Shown piece by piece: positions 48,046-59,559 of a stretch of DNA of 64,000 nt; position 1 is the stretch's first letter; every line of letters starts with the position of its first letter. The position numbers were made by a program, and so were the translations under genes. The DNA lies in the NCBI GenBank assembly GCA_025677815.1, contig JAIXMP010000013.1, positions 1,054,001 through 1,118,000 on the forward strand, read 5' to 3'. The stretch comes from Phascolomyces articulosus (Eukaryota; Mucoromycota; Mucoromycetes; Mucorales; Lichtheimiaceae). The notes below the pieces were generated by a model. It made no database searches. It was not told the origin of the DNA and was given only the letters and a program-made list of their open reading frames with translations.

Positions 48046-50052
48046 CACAACGACATAGGCTGATTATTTCTAACTAAATATAATATACACTAGGGTGGTT
48101 TGATTGTTCATATTCAAAAAAATACCCTTTTTTGCAGTTGAGAAAGTCAAATACATTTTGACGTCGATAGTTAATCTGGCCGACGTTCATTAATTTTCTT
48201 GTACTACGTAAATTAATCGCCTTGGCGATTCCAATATTTTTTTTGTTGTTGTATCATCTGGTGAAGATGTTGGACCATTGGTGCTGGTGATAGATTTTTT
48301 AAGCAGTTTTTTTCTTTTTTCATTTTTTGCTTGTAATAATCGGTACTCCCATTATTGCCTCTTTATCTCATTAAGTTTTACGTAGAACGATCAACTATTC
48401 ATGGACAGATTTGATAATAATAATATATTACAAAGCATACATATTTTGGGACCAACTTTCAAATTGTACTCACTGGCTGCTATGAAAAAACTGAGGTACC
48501 AATAGTTGACCTGTGGGGTATTTCTGTATCCAGCAAAAATAGCCATTGCCTTTTTGAAAAGAAAACTGTATTATGAATGAAACTTTTTTCTTTTCTCAAG
48601 TGCCCTCAGAAAATTATTTATACTATATTTATTTTTGTTGACCTTAACAATATTATATTTAGCGTATATATGATCTTTTTTTTTTTTTTCCAAAAAATAA
48701 GCGTCCATGAGTTAATACGTAACAGGTATTTTTATAATTATTAATGACATTTATAATGTTATGGTGTTGGGGAAAAATGTGATGGATGCATACTAATACA
48801 ATGTATAAAAAATCTGTCACCCGAAGAATTCTGTTGTAATAACCCATTTCCCAGGCACCCAAAGTAATCCATTTCACACTTTTGGAAGAAAAAGGGAATC
48901 GAACAAAATTTCAGTAACGTTCCAGCTGATAGAAAAAAACACCAAAAGGGTATCTCGTTACATACAGTTACCACACCATCCAGGTAGTAAAAAGCAGTGA
49001 ATAATTTTTTAAAACACGGACAACTTATAATAAATACAACAATTGAAGGCAAGAAGACTTAATTGCAATGAGTACATACTTTATTATTAACGTAGGCATA
49101 TGTTGGAGGAAAACACGGCAGCATTTATAAGAGTGTTTTCATAAATTTCTGTTTAGAAAAGTAGTAAGCAGTTGTTGGCAATCAATAAAATGAATGGCAT
49201 ATTTTACTAGTTATACATCCACGACAGATATATTTTAAAAAGGCAATGGAAATCTTTACTAAATGCTATTTTACTACCATAGGACCACTACCTCAATTTT
49301 TCGTGCTCCCCCCTATTATACCTGTTGTATGAAGGAGAATATCATCACTGACATTAGTAATGGTAATGCTATTATCATTAGCGCAACCAATGATAGGAAT
49401 TGTTTAGAACCGTTTCTAATGGACAAGTGGAACTGGAGCTGCCCTGTGTGTATATACCAAAACTCCCTATAAGTGAAAGATAGATGAAAAAGAAAAGTAG
49501 CATAAAGAGTTGACCAGTAACAACGATCCAATATCTTCATGCATCAAGTCATAAAAGGAATCCAGAAAAAAAAATAATGATAAAATCGCAAAGTTGACCA
49601 AAGGCATTATGTCGACTGGATTATTAGCTACCATCATCAGAGTTGTTGTATGGACTCTTTCAACTGCCAAATGAAATTCTTTATTGACTGAAAAATGATT
49701 TTTATATGATAAAAAAAAACTCCAATATTTTTTTATATGAATAATAAACATACTCTGTGTCATTATATATAATTGTATACGATCAAATTAATACCACTAT
49801 GCTTTATGCGGGTATCTGAATATATTGATCCATATATGTTCACTTTGTTACACTAATTTTTTGACAACCATAAATTCAAAAAAAAAAAATGACACCTCCA
49901 TTTATATATAAAAATTATATTATATTTTTATGCGCAATTGGTTTATTATTGTGAAGTAAAGTTTGATACAAATGTTGGAAAAAAATATGTAAAAAAATAT
50001 AGTAATAAAGAATACGAGCAAGGAAAGAAGAACAAGAAATATGCATTGTGGA
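48046..50052. other. AT-rich spacer without convincing genes
   Basis: Frames of 69-98 codons (for example 49,467-49,763 minus) have no recognisable motif. Probably decayed repeat sequence. Confidence 0.5.
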
Positions 50053-50595
50053 TTATTTTTTGTGTTTTATGTCTTTGTGCTGGTCACTGCAAAACTCACA
50101 ATACCAGTCCTCTTTCGGAACTTCATCTAATCCAACACAATTAAGATGAAAAGCTTGGTGAGGGCACTATATAAATAAATTTCAAAATGACAAAGTACCA
50201 GATGATTTGTTTATCTGGAGCTCCATTTTCCTTGTCCTTTTTTTGTTTAATGCTACTTACATCATCAGCATTACACTGAATGATCTTGCCCTCAACTGCA
50301 TTTTGTCGGCAAACAGGGCATACTACTTCTTTTTTGCCCTGTTGCTGTTGTTGTTGTCGTTGCAGGTGACGGCGTCTTTCAGCGCGTCCAGACGATTACG
50401 GGTCTATAAAAAATGGATGAAAACGATAAACGTTTTGTTTTTATAACACTATCAATGTTAGATAATAAAGAGATGCATACTTATGCCCGGTGGGAGATAC
50501 GCACGTCTTCTTTGCCTTTTCTTTTTTGATTGTTGTTACTGATAGGGTGATGATGACGATCCTGGAGGTGGAGGAGGTGCGGATGGTGCTATCAT
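50053..50595 (-). pseudogene. PHD-cassette copy P6: divergent, finger intact, N-terminus with two in-frame stops
   Basis: Exons 50595-50481, 50403-50261, 50166-50053 keep the family phases (115, 143, 114 nt). TAA replaces a Gln-type codon at about 50,536-50,538 (after Tyr-Gln), and again at 50,396-50,398 at the start of exon 2; P2 has both. Beyond these the frame is open through a full PHD finger with all eight ligands (Cys-Pro-Val-Cys, Cys-Asn-Ala-Asp-Asp-Cys, His-Leu-Asn-Cys, Trp-Tyr-Cys-Glu-Phe-Cys). Its sequence has diverged strongly from the other copies: the cage Tyr and Trp are replaced. It is the divergent partner of P7. It may be dead, or use another start. Confidence 0.6.
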
Positions 50596-50599
50596 TATT

Positions 50600-51120
50600 G
50601 AAAAAAATAGCCGTTAGCTATTCATGTTTTTTCTCTTCAAATCTATAATAAAACCCAAGTGTTTACCTGAAGGAAAGTAACATTTTTTTACAAAGGAGAG
50701 AGAAAAGTGGCCTATATTTTTCTTATCATAAAAAAAAGGATGATTTTGATCAATTGTATTCTCGTCATTGACATCATTATTGTGTGCTAGTATATAAATA
50801 TATCCAATCATATGGGTTACTAATATGCAATAGAATACTCTGAATGATAAATAGGACCATTGTGTATAAGAGTATGACTGTTCTATATGATATATCATAA
50901 TATAATGATAGAAAACGACAACAGATCATTATATCAAAAATAAATAATAAAAAGATAAAAGGAGAGGAGGATAAATCTGTTCTTTTTTATCTGTAGATCT
51001 CAACTCTTCTTCTCATTTTCAAACAAAACCAAAATGTCTCTTGTTACTTGTAAATACCATCTAGTTCTTTATTATTGATTTTGAAGAGAATGAGCACGAA
51101 TAATTAACCTTTTTTCATTA
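50600..51120. promoter_or_regulatory. Intergenic region between divergent copies P6 and P7
   Basis: About 0.5 kb between start codons. Blocks near each gene match the upstream sequences of P1/P3 and P2/P4. Probable shared promoter by position. Confidence 0.35.
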
Positions 51121-51649
51121 ATGATGGCAGCATCTGCACCCCCACCTCCAGGAGGCGATAAGTCTCCCTCCTCCCACCAACAACAACAACAAAAGAAAAG
51201 AAGAACGCGAAGACGCGCTCACCAGCCCCCGCAAAAAGGTTCGTAACATAATAACCTAACGCTCCGCCAATGGTATGAATCAATGTATAACTTTTCTTTT
51301 TTCTCTAGACATTCAATCTGCTGCACGGGCACAGCGCCGGGCACAACAACAGCAGCAGTATCAGCAACAACAACAACAACAACAGCAGCAAGAAATTTGG
51401 TGCATTTGCCGTGAACCAGCACACGGAAAAATGATCCAATGTGATAATGACCAAGTAAGAATTACAAATGAGGATGATGAAGAAAATAAAGATCCAGTAA
51501 AACTAATATACTTTATCATGTATTTATTTATATAGTGTCACTATCAATGGTTTCATTTTTCGTGTGTTGGTTTAAAGAAAGCACCAAAAGGCGATTGGTA
51601 CTGTGAGGAATACCAAAATCAACATAAAGACAAAAAACAAAAAAAATAA
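51121..51649 (+). CDS. PHD-cassette copy P7: open frame, PHD finger lacking its last zinc ligand
   Basis: Three exons: 51121-51238, 51309-51454, 51536-51649; 125 residues with the same exon phases as P4 and no stops. Pro-rich start, Gln runs with basic residues between, then a PHD finger: Cys-Ile-Cys, Cys-Asp-Asn-Asp-Gln-Cys, His-Phe-Ser-Cys, Trp-Tyr-Cys-Glu-Glu-Tyr. The final cysteine is Tyr (TGC to TAC; P3 still has TGC), and the cage Tyr is His. Zinc binding at the second site would be weakened, so this is either a recent loss or a changed function. A 12-bp inverted repeat (51596-51607 with 51650-51661) brackets the end of the reading frame. Confidence 0.6.
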
Positions 51650-51989
51650 CTCACAGTACCATTGCATCTTTTCTTTTCTTTTTTTTTTGCATATTCTCTT
51701 TTTTTGTATATATACTTTTTTTTTGCTTATTCTTTCCTTTTCTTTTCATCTTTTATGCATACTCTATCTTTTTTTTTGCATTCATAAATAACTTCATCAT
51801 TCATTTGTACACTTTTTTTTCCTTTTTAATAAATCAATTGCATCATTACATATATTAATATATATATATATATATACATATACAAGAATGATATAACAGC
51901 GAAAGAAATGTTTCTGCTGATGAAAAAAAATATACTTATTGTGGTCTTTTCTTGGTCGTATATTATATTATACTATCTGTAATAAAAGC

Positions 51990-52011
51990 AGCTCTGATTA
52001 AGCGCCGACCC
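51990..52011 (+). repeat. Recurring ~22-bp motif (AGCTCTGATTAAGCGCCGACCC)
   Basis: About 0.34 kb downstream of P7, as for P4. Confidence 0.6.
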
Positions 52012-52452
52012 CTATTATATAACCTTTAATTTTTTAACGAGTGTTTTTTTTTTACCAAAGTATTGAATTTGAGTTTTCAGTAACAATCTATTGTAATCAA
52101 TTTTTTGATGAACCATGTACTTGACAAAGGATTTGAATATATGTCATATTCAACATAACAGTTTAGGTTGATCATATATGACTACTGGATGTAATGCATA
52201 GTAAGCTTATATATTAAAAAAACAATAATTCTTTTCCAGTCAACAAAAAAAAAGTCTTTTTATTGACTAATATTGCCTTGTCGTTTGGTAGTTGAGTATA
52301 ATACAATGACTTTGTGGGTGGTAGTTGATTTAATCGACATATGTTAATTTTCTTTGGATATATAAATTATAATCTGGTAAATATTATGTTGGATTAGAGG
52401 TTGTTTTTATATATATCTTTCGGCTTCTGTTTGTAATAATCGTCCTTTACGT

Positions 52453-53524
52453 TGTTGCCCTGATATTTGGTTTGGTGGTAATTTAGTGGTGATGAAAGTG
52501 TGAACACAATATGTGTTGCTTGTAAGATAGATAATAATTTATGATATGATAATTGAGTGTAAACACCAAAATGTGTTAATCAGTTATATTTAATGATATT
52601 GAGTAACAGGGCTTTTGGTGAGCAACACGATGTTACTAATAAGATTTGCTTCTTATAATTACAATTCTTATAGCAACTAAAGTTTTTATATATCAGTTCG
52701 TGATATTTAGTGAGCACCAGTAATATTAACGTATATTACACCGATTAAAGCAACAGATATCAATACTAATGTTTTAAGCAAGTACCTGTTTATATGTGAT
52801 TATACAGCTATATTAGCGTGGATTCTTTAGGCCACAGTAAAATATATAATACGAATAATATATGATATATAATTGAATTATCGTTTGAAGTATAAAAATT
52901 GTATAACAAGTGAAGCTTGGATTAGCAGTTCTTGTTATTACAAAAGAGTAACTTGTGTAGTATGTTACTATATGATATAATCCTTGATATAATGTCTTGA
53001 ATTCAATGATAATAGTCAAATCAGGTATGTTACTTCCGACTGGTAATGATAATAGAATAAGGATCAGGAATGTTACGTCTGTCCTATATTGAAATGTTAA
53101 GCTTTCTTTAAGCTACAGTAAAATTAAAACAAGCCAGTTCGGTCTTGAGTGAATCAATACTCTTAAAATTTATGTATATGATAAAGAGAAGTATAATTGA
53201 TTTATTTTATTTCAGTTACAAAATTGTGGGGTATTTATATGTTTTCCAATAATTAAATATTTCTATCCTAAGTAACAACATGTGAAGATACTGCGGTTGC
53301 TACGAGATACTGTGGTAATAAATGAATATCCAATAATAATATAATGTGTTGAATAAGTGATAATTATATTTATAAATATGTTGCTGCGGTTTGTATGTAT
53401 CTCTTGTTAATTGGAAGATACCAAAAGGTAAGATAATCCGATATTGTCGCAGTAACAGTATTTATATATAGAGTTGTTTCGTAGTAATAATGGTAATAAC
53501 TGCGGTTCTTTCTGGGGGGTTACA
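52453..53524 (-). mobile_element. Solo-LTR-like insertion (1,072 bp, TG...CA, 4-bp target duplication)
   Basis: The element starts TGTTGCCC and ends GGGTTACA. Read on the minus strand it begins TGTAACCCCCC, as many Ty3/Gypsy LTRs do. ACGT flanks it on both sides (52449-52452 and 53525-53528). The left arm of inverted repeat 1 has a single ACGT at the same place with no insert (near 38,500), which fixes both ends. It has no coding capacity. A solo LTR left after recombination is the simplest reading. A non-autonomous element with similar ends is possible. Confidence 0.75.
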
Positions 53525-53817
53525 ACGTGTAGTAGATCTTTTCGATATTAATTAGTTTTAGAAAACATATTCAATCAACTCATAGGCAGGTTCGGTAATA
53601 ATAGTATATTACATAGCACAAGAGAAATTGTGTCTCCATCATAGACAGATCGAATTTAGAATATATATTTCAAATTTTGCTCACTACCTGTTGTTGTATG
53701 GAGGAGAGTATCATTGTTAGTCATCAATAATGATAGTACCGTTGTTGTTAATGCTATACAGATAGTGGGAACTGTAGTTGTCTTCTACAAGTATATGTGA
53801 TGCATAATGGAACTGCT

Positions 53818-54450
53818 GCTGTGGAATGTAGTTAATTTGGATGGATAAAATAAACAATAAAAAGGGACAAGGTAAATCCTTTGAGACTTTGTTATAAGTT
53901 TTTAATGAAGAGAGAGATTTGAATAAAAGTTGAATGAGGGGTTTGACCATGACATTTACAATGGCCTATTTATATAATGGATGTGGGCTTAGTTGATTAT
54001 TCTATATTATGGATGGATGAATTGAGGCCTTTGGATAAAGTGATTGATGTATTTTGTGTGGATGGTTATAATGATGGATCCCGAACTATGTATATAATCC
54101 TGGATCTCTTCTTTGATGATTTCTTGTAGAGGATCGTAAAAAGGTAGTACATACATCATTATGTATTGTTACTAATTTCCTTTATAAATATGGAGCCTTA
54201 GGATTGTTGTCTTTGTGCAATGTAGACATTCTTTTATTATGGTGTATATAATAATATTAGAATACGACTGCTGCCCTGCTTGTAAATACCAGATATTAGT
54301 CTAAGTAAAAGATAGACAAAAATGAAAAATATAAGTACTTTAAAAAAAACATGGAAGGATAAATAATCAGTGGGATAGTTTAACAGTTAAAGTCGCAAAA
54401 AAATAAATATATAAAGGCAGCAAGGGATTGGCCACAGTAACTGATGCTAT
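53818..54450. repeat. Segment resembling the first intron region of the F-box gene at 62.5 kb
   Basis: Blocks such as AATCCTTTGAGACTT, CACAATGGC(C/T)TATTTATA, GGGCTTAGT and TTAGAATACGAC occur in the same order here and at about 62,950-63,430 (also, reversed, in 37.57-38.1 kb). It may be a decayed fragment of an F-box paralogue. Confidence 0.45.
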
Positions 54451-54759
54451 AGTCTCTATGAATTAACGACAACAGACAAGAAAAAAGTTGCAAAGTTAAG
54501 CAAAGATAGAATCACCCATTATAGATTAATTTGATATATAACTGGAACAAGCATTACTGCTGGCTGATGAATAATATTCTAACACGTATAAGAATAGAAT
54601 TCAATGTTGCTACTGTATTTACTACTAAAGAAAAAAAATGTATATGTATATCGCTGCAGGATAGACTTGACATACTACTTATTTTGAAGGGAAAAAATGG
54701 CTGTATATATCACTTCATAGAAATTATAATGTCGCTCATGGAAACCATGGTGGTAGTGA

Positions 54760-55074
54760 TGATGAAGTGATGAACCCTATTATTTCGTTCTTCAATTATC
54801 CTTTTTTTTTTCTCCTTTAAAATGAATGGGTTTTCCACAACTTTACTATTTCCAACACAAGGATCAATAAAAAACAGAGGGAAATCAGGATCATCGATGG
54901 GGTTGATATTTAAAACACGGCCGGCTTTAAATGTTTCGATCTGATATATAAGTAACACTAACAATTTTCATTGGTAAAAAAAAAAACCAGGAACAAGTGT
55001 AACAGGGTCCAACTCCCATTTTGCCTCCCATCAAAAAAATGTCCCTGGATCCTCCATGGATCACCACTTCTTTA
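54760..55074 (-). pseudogene. Gene fragment, possibly kelch-like
   Basis: Minus-strand pieces read MFKEVVIHGGSRDIFLMGG (from 55074) and, after an apparent intron ending TATATCAG near 54,943, IETFKAGRVLNINPIDDP. The Gly-Gly pairs and spacing are reminiscent of kelch repeats, but only about 85 residues are visible. A proper donor is unclear, and no further exons were found. Probably a fragment. Confidence 0.3.
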
Positions 55075-55233
55075 AACATATTAACTCTTTGATCCTCAAA
55101 CACACAAAGATAAAAACAAAACAGATAATATAAAGAAAATAGAAAATGGAATATTTATATATAAAAAAAAAAAGCAATATATATAATAGAAAAAAGGTAA
55201 AAAACTAGACTACTAACTAATGAAAAACTCTTT

Positions 55234-56049
55234 TTAAGAGCGATTTGCCAAAGCTTTATGAGCTTGAGCAAGTTGAGATTCAAGCATCTTGATACGATCT
55301 TCATAAGAAGATTCTTTGGATTGCAAACCTGCTTTTTCCGAATCCAATACAGCCACACGTAAAATTAAATTGGAATTAACCTTTTCCAAATCAGATACGC
55401 GTTTTTCAAGGGCTTCCATCTTGAGTACCTTTTTTAAACGAGATCGTCTGGCTGCATCCGTATTCTTTTGACGTTTGATAGCTGCTTCATCTTGAGGACT
55501 GGGTGATCCATCATGAGTAGTATCACGTTTACGCTTGGTACTTGCTTTGGTAGGAGTGGCTTTATCACCAAAAGAAGAAAGAACGGGGGAAGTCATTGGT
55601 GTTACTGAAGGAGACGTTGTATTAGAAATAGATTCAACAACAGTAGCAGGTGATTTTTGCTTGGCTGCGGGTTGCTTGACTGGAGAAGATTGCTTCATAT
55701 TAGCAGAAACAGATGGTTGAGATGCAGCGGCAGACATCAAAGCTGCTAAAGCGGCTGTTAATGGATTATTCGCTAATCCACCAAACAAATCTTGAATTTG
55801 TTGTTCTGGAGAAGCTACACCTGTAGAGGAAGCAGCAGGAGAAGAGGAAGTCGATGACAAACCAGGGGATGGATAGGATAAAGTCAACGGTTCAACGGAA
55901 GCGTATGTAGAAGAAGACACTACATTAGATACTTCTTCTTGTTTGATACAAGGGGAGGAAGATGGCGAAGGAGAACCAAGGGCATCTTGGACAAGCCAAT
56001 CATCAAACAGTGGGTCAACTGAGGGATCAAAAACGGATGGATTATTCAT
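55234..56049 (-). CDS. bZIP transcription factor, Gcn4/Cpc1-like
   Basis: Single-exon gene of 271 residues. Acidic/aromatic N-terminal activation-type segment (FDPSVDPLFDDW, 7-18), Ser/Pro/Ala-rich middle, a basic region KRQKNTDAARRSRLKK (192-207) nearly matching Gcn4, and a leucine zipper with Leu at 214, 221, 228, 235, 242 and again at 256. Gcn4/Cpc1 factors bind TGACTCA and activate amino-acid biosynthesis and tRNA-synthetase genes on starvation. The upstream leader contains two short reading frames (9 and 39 codons) and a TGACTCA lies further upstream, the pattern seen in cpc-1/cpcA and GCN4, where upstream ORFs impose translational control. It lies between repeats yet looks intact. Confidence 0.85.
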   Translation of the reverse strand: MNNPSVFDPSVDPLFDDWLVQDALGSPSPSSSPCIKQEEVSNVVSSSTYASVEPLTLSYPSPGLSSTSSSPAASSTGVASPEQQIQDLFGGLANNPLTAALAALMSAAASQPSVSANMKQSSPVKQPAAKQKSPATVVESISNTTSPSVTPMTSPVLSSFGDKATPTKASTKRKRDTTHDGSPSPQDEAAIKRQKNTDAARRSRLKKVLKMEALEKRVSDLEKVNSNLILRVAVLDSEKAGLQSKESSYEDRIKMLESQLAQAHKALANRS

Positions 56050-56118
56050 TTTTTTGTTTTTGTTGATAAAATAGATACTTGTTTTCTTTGTTAAAAGTTG
56101 TTTTGGTTGAATGATAAT

Positions 56119-56238
56119 TTAAGAGCAATTATTATTATTGTTGACTACTACGTTATTTACTCGAGTTTTGCAAGTCTTCTTGTTGTTCAAGTTATTGTTG
56201 TTGTTGTTGGAAAGTCGTAAAGAGTTTAAAACCATCAT
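56119..56238 (-). promoter_or_regulatory. uORF2 of the Gcn4-like gene (39 codons)
   Basis: Starts with tandem ATG-ATG at 56238 and ends with TAA, 69 bases before the main ATG. Asn-rich product. Corresponds in position and size class to the longer second uORF of cpc-1/cpcA. Confidence 0.55.
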
Positions 56239-56404
56239 GGTAAATGTATTTGAAATGAACACGAATGTGCTTTTTTGTAAATAAAAAATGTATAAAATTA
56301 AATCGAAAAAAATCGAAAAAATGGATTAATGTGTGTCTTGAAAAAAATATAAATGTGTGGTGTAAATAAATGAAATATCGTAAAACGTGTACGAAAAGAT
56401 ACGC

Positions 56405-56434
56405 TTAAGCGGAGAAAGAGAAGGCAGCAGCCAT
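56405..56434 (-). promoter_or_regulatory. uORF1 of the Gcn4-like gene (9 codons)
   Basis: ATG at 56434 then Ala-Ala-Ala-Phe-Ser-Phe-Ser-Ala and TAA. No other ATG occurs between it and the main start apart from uORF2. Short first and longer second uORF is the known arrangement for re-initiation control in this family. Confidence 0.55.
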
Positions 56435-56668
56435 GATGAATAACAATAAGATTAGAAAGGGGGTGTTTTACAAAATATAAGAAAAGATTAAAGAAAAGAT
56501 TAGAATTAATTAAAAAAAGTGCTTTGATAATAAAATGCTTTCACCACAAAAGCAATAATAAAGAAGTGTGTATGTTATAAGGAAGAAATAATAAAAAATC
56601 ATTTTTTTTTTTTTTTGCTTTTATAAAGAAATAATCAGAAGCATTTTGATTGGCTGATGATATTTCAA

Positions 56669-56675
56669 TGACTCA
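56669..56675. promoter_or_regulatory. TGACTCA site upstream of the Gcn4-like gene
   Basis: Perfect Gcn4/Cpc1 recognition sequence about 235 bases upstream of uORF1, with an ATTGG (CCAAT) nearby at 56,649-56,653. Suggests autoregulation. Confidence 0.45.
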
Positions 56676-56679
56676 CAAT

Positions 56680-59559
56680 ATGTCCAAACCATTTCTTTCC
56701 TTTTATGATTTTTTTTACTCCCAAAAAAAAAAGTTTATCCTCCTCCCCCACATCCACCCCAACTTCTCTATCTTCCATTCTATAGGACCATGTTTGTTTT
56801 AGATACAAACTGAATGGGCTACAATATTATGCCCAAAGCCTTATTTTGCATTCAAATATTAGTAAGTTTTTTGTTCACATATAAAGAAGATACATATTCA
56901 ATGTAAAAAAAAAGCGAAAAGAATCGGACCTTGGAAATGTAATTACCAATTATCTTTTCCCGTCTTTTTACCAGCATATCAATCCATCATCAACATCAAA
57001 AAATGAAGTGCTTGATAATCAAAAAAAAAAAACCTCCATTCGCCCACTTGCATTGTTGATCTAAGTAATAATGTTTTTTTCGGAGTTTTTTTTCTATTAT
57101 AACTCGGTCTTCCGGATTTATTCACTATCAAACCCTATTATCAAATTCTATCATTTTTTATATATATATAAATATCCCTATACTACCGATTAAAATAAAC
57201 CCAGTATTTTTTTTAATCTTCATCATTTCCTATTACTGCTACTCCTATCGGCATCAGTCAAAACACCACAGAGCTTTTATATGCAAGATACAAATTTATT
57301 TAACAAAAAAACCTTAGTAGTCTGATCCACTCCATCACCCAAAGCAACATCCATACCTTTACCCCCATCATGCATACACCCCATATAAATAAATGTTTGA
57401 TCCACACACTCACACTCACCACTTGTACCACTTGCATCCTCTTGCGTTGAGCTAAAGAATTGTTGTTACCACCATGCACTAAGTAGCATACGATTTTTGA
57501 TAAAAGAAGAGAAAAATATTTTTTTAGTCGCAACTATCCAGTAGTCGTCATCATTGTTATAAAATAAATCCATATTATTTATAAAACCAATCATTAAATC
57601 AGAATATAGACAATACGGATGTGTATCGATAAACATCGCTTTCAATTATTTTTCTATGACATCTCATTCTTCATCTTTCAAACGCACCAAATAAAACTAA
57701 TCATATACATATGATATATGTATGCTAATAAGATAAAAACTATTATTTCTCCACTTCCTATAGATCAAAAATCGGGGAAGAAACTCCCAAAACTGGTTGA
57801 GATCGAGTCATGTCAAAATGAATACATACGAAGTAAATCGAATAAGCGTTATTTCCCTAATGAAAACATACATCCGAAACTAAAATGGTCATACCCTTTT
57901 CATATTCCATTGCATCACAACGAGGTACACCTCGTACAAAAGCCAATGACTTATGGGTATGACTTGAGTATTGCGGTATCTTGTTTTTGATTTTTTTTTT
58001 TCATTCAAGAAATTATCAAAGCTGCATAAAGAACATTGCCGTGATAATGTTGTAGTAAAAATTACTTCGTGTTACAATATCCCTTTTGAATCACCTTACT
58101 GTTGCTATCGCACTTCAATTTTATTATGCCACGTATTCATCATCCATCACCATATTATTATTCGAGCACGTATTCGATTGACAGTCATAACACGTACCGC
58201 ATCCTCCATCACTCCACGTATATATATTATTATCATTAGTTTTATTGTAGAGTTTATTATTATTACAAGTAGTTAGAAAACATATAAATACCCTTCATCC
58301 TTCAACAATAAAATGGGACATGTCACGCATCCCTTAATCCGACTAATAGCCTTTTATCCAATTGGCTAAGGTACTAACCGCCAAAAATAATTATGACAAT
58401 AAAAGTCGAAGTTGTGGATTTTAAAATCTCGTTTAATTTGGGCAATACTCAACAGTATATTACATGGTTACCCTTATTCGAATCGTACAATCATGTACAA
58501 TATACTAATACATACATATAATGAAGTAACCGATACGTATTGTTATTATTATTATTGGAGTATGGGTTGCAAGATCCAATAGCATTGGCAATTATATATG
58601 AGAAGAAGTGCGAATATGTATATTATAATATTGAATGAACATATACCTAGGTTCCTTATTACGTAGCGATTCCGCCCCAGGTAAAAAAGGTGTTGTTGTC
58701 CATTATAACTCAAAGGAGTTACACACTATTGCATACGCTGAAAAAAAAACCGCTCTGACAAGCTGTTTTTGAATTGATATCCTACTAATTCGTAAAAAGG
58801 TCAGAGAATGCATATATACCTATGCATTAATTTTATATCCATAGCGCGGCATATATAGAATATTCCTCTTGAGATAGATTCTTGCTAACACTCATGATAC
58901 TTCATCCTGGCAAAGAGTTTTGAAATGAGAGATTTCTATGAGCAGAGAAGCCTTAATAATCCAACGCCACTAAAATTCTATATTTACAATGTCGTCGTGG
59001 ATGGTTTGCACCTCCAGCAAAAACTTAGATTTTATATATGGCTCTTGCCAATTAATAATTTATCACATTATTCTGAAATGATGACCTTTTATTCAAGAGA
59101 AAAAAAAATATTTATCGTGTAAAATTTTATACCTTTGTTAGCGCCATACATTTTATATTTGGATCAAAGTGGAGTAATGCTCCACCATAATAATACAACT
59201 ACTATATATATTGTAGCAACAAACCTTACGACTGCGACGCATCAGAATTACTTGCACGAAGGAGATTCGTAGTATAATAATATATCTTGTTGTAATGCTA
59301 TATAAAGATAACAATAATAACTTAATAATCTTTGGAAACAAATCAACCCTATGGAAAAAATAGTAGGTGACACAAGAGGAACTGTCCTTGAGAAAAAAAG
59401 TTTCGCTCATAATACAGCTTCCCTTTATAGGTACATATTAAATAGTCTTCTACAGTAATAAAGTATAAATTTTAAACTATAACAAAAAATTTTGGAACCG
59501 TTATTTGACAGGCAAAAGAAAAGGCATTGTTGCTTTCTTTTGAATATATTATGTTCTGT
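56680..59559. other. AT-rich intergenic region
   Basis: Only short frames with no recognised motif. The frame at 57,718-57,990 has fairly normal composition and could be a gene or element remnant, but I cannot support it further. Confidence 0.45.

Larger units (their letters stand above)
51045..54450. repeat. Inverted repeat 1, right arm (with inserted element)
   Basis: Reverse complement of 37,565-39,950, interrupted by a 1,072-bp insertion at 52,453-53,524 and a small extra segment near 52,280-52,315. Contains PHD copy P7. Confidence 0.85.
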
